Below are positions 44,101 to 45,754 of a DNA stretch of 45,754 nucleotides, one piece after another. The notes under the pieces were generated by a model that saw only the letters and a program-made list of their open reading frames with translations, was not told the DNA's origin and did no database searches. How positions within the stretch are numbered: position 1 is the first letter of the stretch; the number at the start of each line of letters is the position of its first letter. Made by a program: the position numbers and the translations under genes. The DNA is from Lentisphaeria bacterium (lineage in GTDB: Bacteria > Verrucomicrobiota > Lentisphaeria > Oligosphaerales > Oligosphaeraceae), in the NCBI GenBank assembly GCA_016288215.1, contig JAEEYQ010000065.1, forward strand, positions 1 to 45,754, written 5' to 3'.

Positions 44101-44521
44101 CAAAGTGCTCCAGCTGGCCCGTGATCAGCGGCTTCCCCCCGCTGTCCAAAATCCGTCCCGCCGCCTGATGAAACACCAAGGCCTTGGGAATGGGACGCCC
44201 CTGAAGCAGGCTCTTCATAAACAAATGGAAACGGAGCCGCTCCATGATGACCTCCAACGGGCCGCATGGAGTCTCCAGCTTCAAACTGGCGTTCCGCAGC
44301 ACACAGCCGCGAAAGATGCCAAGCCGCAGCCAGGAACAGGTCAGCCGGACGCGCCCATGTCCCGCCACCTCGTCGAAAAGCATGCCCAACGCATGCCCCG
44401 GCAGTCCATGCCCTTCCATGAACGCATCCAGCAGCAACAACGCCACGACCGCCCCAAGGAGCAGCTTGATGGTGCGTTTCAGTAAATGTCGATGACGTGT
44501 CATGGTTGTTCCAATAGCCAT
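41135..44521 (-). CDS. AsmA/TamB-like large envelope protein
   Basis: 1128 residues. One N-terminal membrane helix (about 15-31, IKLLLGAVVALLLLDAF) is followed by a very long beta-rich chain with no catalytic motif. The last 150 residues (GRIGIREAELWQVPVMKSLEKLINL...SLDADLEFHDTRLIVPAFSTDGTILALSGSGEYSFENDSLYFEVAGEV) match the AsmA-like C-terminal region that ends in a beta-taco groove. AsmA, YhdP and TamB proteins bridge the periplasm and carry phospholipid to the outer membrane. A diderm envelope is consistent. ATG 44521 and ATG 44503 are both possible starts; neither has a strong site. The gene directs away from dgoA at the strand switch and precedes mreB by 133 bases. Confidence 0.85.
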   Translation of the reverse strand: MAIGTTMTRHRHLLKRTIKLLLGAVVALLLLDAFMEGHGLPGHALGMLFDEVAGHGRVRLTCSWLRLGIFRGCVLRNASLKLETPCGPLEVIMERLRFHLFMKSLLQGRPIPKALVFHQAAGRILDSGGKPLITGQLEHFEVTLDETGTAHVQIHGQCEGVSLESGAVLAHGDQWLERLMAEPSAEGRKNYNPAAADMLAQVQTALRRCDFGKNEAKLYLLGTGDLLKPESLTVRGEIGVGNAMLEGVLLTRLWSRFRLNQETFAMDRFLLRLNQQEYGEGSLLVDMKTRRVSARCAGIVAGASLLRLAGQDPADYVGRFPIMRPIAFSLELPESTLNWEEMAPRLHCQLENFALKGIPVSSLELDAAWKEGHLYLDPIMLDFGGRNGSLKGALTLEWEPKTLAANLEGDVDLLRLLETAGFAMPRQLESTGKEHLAFELKPSPLDWYQWQASLELKKENLLIAGCRIPKLLFRSNLENCFIHFDRIAFGLEEVPEDAFCLSGGVDLRRLVEESTLNVDFEGRMLVQNEGRRGWFEGLGLTGGQVTYDLAEGTLSASVNGNLLLDKVYRSYWKLLKLPGTEYVCQLRSYEKPEEFSVRIPTFVPGRQPWSMELKVAGDRSAYEKLELESISGEFLFNANEILMRNIRGRTIDGGRLETNMKLQYAPYQFTMTDTTVEGDPLLVESFIANAYGRTVYKSIWKDVAFDASGRCCLRVPEMVYASGDSGDWHLNMEIDVDAAKLTYHSIAAEHFMAKVNLDLPGRMTVTDIELTRSTNEAADGSTKMVTGKCAMEFSGVPQLEFDLDVPTGTVNPKDLLVSIAPEMKESLELVSLSRESKVECHGSVAFGGTPRMELQGKLSSEEIRFQKIAVQKAELDWAWNQDVFRWNMVEGQCLGGKLLTTGYFNMGTNTGELIARAERMLLQNVNDMMHMDNVGVRDERGMAAVEVEEAPPQDVKGHLNGRCQVRVYRNWGGRPWQMEGVGRIGIREAELWQVPVMKSLEKLINLTTFRLRPKNLLFQKRSSVGQISSLDADLEFHDTRLIVPAFSTDGTILALSGSGEYSFENDSLYFEVAGEVLRNIGILSFALKPLSWAFQAELSGTREKSEWKVHTALRKIFFSGKPPTSDDP

Positions 44522-44536
44522 ATTTTACTCAACTAA

Positions 44537-44555
44537 TTGATAATCAACATGTTAG
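44537..44555 (+). repeat. 19-bp oriented motif, copy 7
   Basis: TTGATAATCAACATGTTAG, 16 bases upstream of the AsmA-like start codon. Confidence 0.5.
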
Positions 44556-44656
44556 GACTTTTTCAAGAGACCGGGAACCCCTTGCCCGCCCTTGCAGAGG
44601 GAGTTTTCCGCCCCTGCATGTTGACATCCATTTAAATGTAAATCCGATTTCCATAT

Positions 44657-44684
44657 TTGAAACCTGACGTCCGTAAAATATAGT
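44657..44684 (+). promoter_or_regulatory. Predicted promoter of the aldolase gene
   Basis: TTGAAA, 16 bases, TATAGT. Transcription would begin near 44691, giving a leader of about 190 bases that contains the repeat array. Confidence 0.6.
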
Positions 44685-44744
44685 GTATTCTAGATATTTT
44701 CTAGCTAGTTCTAGATGCTCTAAATGCTCTAGATACTCTAGTAA

Positions 44745-44857
44745 AATTCCACATTCCCTAATTTCACATTCCTAATTCCACATTCCTAATTCCACATTCC
44801 TAATTCCACATTCCTAATTCCACATTCCTAATTCCACATTCCTAATTCCACATTCCT
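44745..44857. repeat. 14-bp tandem repeat array in the aldolase leader
   Basis: Eight units: six perfect copies of AATTCCACATTCCT (44774-44857) preceded by one variant (44760-44773) and one 15-base variant (44745-44759). Each unit is two related heptanucleotides. The array ends ten bases before the AAGGAG of the aldolase gene. Confidence 0.95.
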
Positions 44858-44878
44858 AATTACTAAAAGGAGCTTTCC

Positions 44879-45496
44879 ATGTCCGCCTCCCATCCCCTTC
44901 TCCCTGCCCTCCTTGTATCCCGCATCGTCCTCATCATGCGCGGCCTCCGGCCCGACGAGGCCATCGCCATGGCCAAGGTGCTGGTCGACGAAGGCGCCGC
45001 CTTCATCGAAGTCCCTCTGAACAGCCCCAACGCCATGGACACCATCCACATCCTCTCCGACCATTTCCGCGGCTCCGGCATCCATGTGGGCGCGGGCACG
45101 GTGCTGAAGGCGGAGGATGTCTCCCGCCTCCATGACATCGGCTGCGAATACATCATCTCCCCCAACACCTCCGTCCCTGTCATCCAAAAGACAAAGGAGC
45201 TTGGCATGCTCTCCATGCCCGGCTTCAAGACCCCGACGGAGGCCTTCACCGCCATCGACGCCGGCGCGGACTGCCTCAAAATCTTCCCCGCCGGCCTGCC
45301 GTCGGACATCAAGATCATGTCCGCCGTCATCACCCTGCCCGTCTTCGCCGTCGGCGGCGTCTCCACAGCCAATCTCCGCGACTATCTGAAGGTGTGCGCA
45401 GGCGCGGGCGTGGGCTCCTCCGTCTACAAGGCGGGCATATCGTCCGAGGCGCTGCGGGAGGCGGTCCGCAGCCTGTTTTCCATCATAAATTCCTAG
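44879..45496 (+). CDS. dgoA: 2-dehydro-3-deoxy-6-phosphogalactonate aldolase-like (KDPG/KDPGal aldolase family)
   Basis: 205 residues, AAGGAG six bases upstream. It has the class I aldolase set of this family: Arg21, catalytic Glu44 in FIEVPLNSP, VGAGTVL (70-76), MPGFKTPTEAF (113-123) and Schiff-base Lys134 in LKIFPAG. The EVPLNSP block and overall pattern point to the galactonate type (DgoA) rather than Eda, although substrate choice cannot be proved from sequence. It splits KDPGal to pyruvate and glyceraldehyde-3-phosphate. It is the only plus-strand protein gene in the window and stands alone, without galactonate dehydratase or kinase neighbours. Its leader carries a 113-base repeat array; a terminator follows. 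Confidence 0.85.
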   Translation: MSASHPLLPALLVSRIVLIMRGLRPDEAIAMAKVLVDEGAAFIEVPLNSPNAMDTIHILSDHFRGSGIHVGAGTVLKAEDVSRLHDIGCEYIISPNTSVPVIQKTKELGMLSMPGFKTPTEAFTAIDAGADCLKIFPAGLPSDIKIMSAVITLPVFAVGGVSTANLRDYLKVCAGAGVGSSVYKAGISSEALREAVRSLFSIINS

Positions 45497-45530
45497 TATA
45501 CAGCTTGTTATATTTACATTCAAGGCATCG

Positions 45531-45567
45531 GCGGGACTCCTCCGTTCCCCGCGCAATGACCTTTTTT
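45531..45567 (+). terminator. Terminator after the aldolase gene
   Basis: GCGGGA and TCCCCGC form a stem with a small bulge, followed by AATGACC and a run of six T, then another seven T a few bases on. Confidence 0.55.
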
Positions 45568-45589
45568 CATCTTTTTTTCACATTACTAT

Positions 45590-45617
45590 TTGAAATCGTC
45601 TCAAAGAGAATTAACTT
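45590..45617 (+). promoter_or_regulatory. Possible tRNA promoter
   Basis: TTGAAA, 16 bases, TAACTT, about 17 bases before the tRNA. The -10 is weak. Confidence 0.4.
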
Positions 45618-45634
45618 AAATGAGTTTTCGAGAT

Positions 45635-45710
45635 GCGGGCGTAGCTCAGTTGGTAGAGCGCCACCTTGCCAAGGTGGCTGTCGACGGTTCGAGTCCGTTC
45701 GCCCGCTCCA
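45635..45710 (+). tRNA. tRNA-Gly (anticodon GCC)
   Basis: GCGGGCG pairs with CGCCCGC as acceptor stem; D-loop AGCTCAGTTGGTAGAGC; anticodon stem CCACC/GGTGG with loop TTGCCAA, anticodon GCC at 45668-45670; T-arm ACGGTTCGAGTCCGT; discriminator T and encoded CCA. All 76 bases fit the cloverleaf. Confidence 0.97.
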
Positions 45711-45723
45711 TCTCCGCTTCCAC

Positions 45724-45754
45724 GCGGGCGTAGCTCAGTTGGTAGAGCGCCACC
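45724..45754 (+). tRNA. Second tRNA-Gly, cut by window end
   Basis: The 31 visible bases are identical to the first 31 of the preceding tRNA-Gly, 13 bases further on. It is most likely a tandem tRNA-Gly(GCC); the anticodon itself is outside the window. Confidence 0.85.

Larger units (their letters stand above)
44522..44878. other. Divergent intergenic region at the strand switch
   Basis: 357 bases between the AsmA-like gene (minus) and the aldolase gene (plus). From left: a 19-bp motif copy, a GC-richer stretch, a CTAG-rich stretch after the aldolase promoter (44687-44741) and the 14-bp repeat array. An isolated TTGACA at 44621-44626 has no properly spaced -10. Confidence 0.6.

Noticed and set aside
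44621..44626. TTGACA as -35 of the aldolase gene
   Set aside because: No -10 at suitable spacing follows; the TTGAAA/TATAGT pair downstream is better.
44745..44857. CRISPR-like repeat pattern
   Set aside because: The units are contiguous 14-mers with no spacers, and no cas genes are present.

Overview
The window reads as a chromosomal segment of a Lentisphaerota bacterium, probably close to Victivallales (inference). The best marker is a set of three prepilin-like proteins with a near-identical N-terminal methylation helix and an H-X9-DG motif, a family strongly expanded in that phylum. Secreted carbohydrate-active enzymes, a BspA-type LRR protein and the moderately GC-rich coding sequence fit a gut or polysaccharide-degrading member. 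Thirty of the 31 protein genes lie on the minus strand. Only a KDPGal-type aldolase gene and two tRNA-Gly genes at the right end are on the plus strand, so transcription diverges at about 44.5-44.66 kb.

Layout, left to right. 0-3.5 kb: the start of a secreted protein, a secreted alpha/beta-hydrolase esterase and a secreted glycosidase-like protein. 3.8-6.7 kb: three pseudopilin genes, each with its own near-identical sigma70-type promoter. 7.0-7.7 kb: an AT-rich two-gene cassette, a small basic protein overlapping a GNAT acetyltransferase. 7.9-12.2 kb: the housekeeping run rplY-pth-rpsF-rpsR-rplI-dnaB (transcribed right to left). 12.5-27.7 kb: a MATE exporter and a series of exported or surface proteins: LRR protein, beta-sandwich protein, very large secreted hydrolase, heparinase II/III-like lyase with a C-terminal carbohydrate-binding module, Pro/Ala-rich tail-anchored protein, and an SGNH-GH20 lipoprotein. 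27.8-32.6 kb: lnt, a membrane-anchored DRGH nuclease and metG. 32.8-34.9 kb: an orphan ABC-2 permease and a small exported protein. 35.2-44.5 kb: envelope genes: a double transglutaminase-like protein, an M48 lipoprotein protease, mreB and an AsmA-like protein. 44.6-45.75 kb: dgoA-like aldolase and tandem tRNA-Gly(GCC), the second cut by the window edge.

The genes suggest a cell that exports many enzymes acting on amino-sugar or uronic-acid glycans. It has lipoprotein maturation (lnt) beside a lipoprotein glycosidase, and an aldolase for a galactonate-type pathway. Between the genes are three kinds of non-coding structure: (i) a palindromic element with CCACAGAA-type ends, three copies, two of them lying 6-10 bp beyond stop codons; (ii) a 19-bp motif present seven times, always in the same orientation; (iii) heptanucleotide repeat arrays at three gene boundaries. 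No CRISPR array, prophage, transposase or known defence operon was seen.
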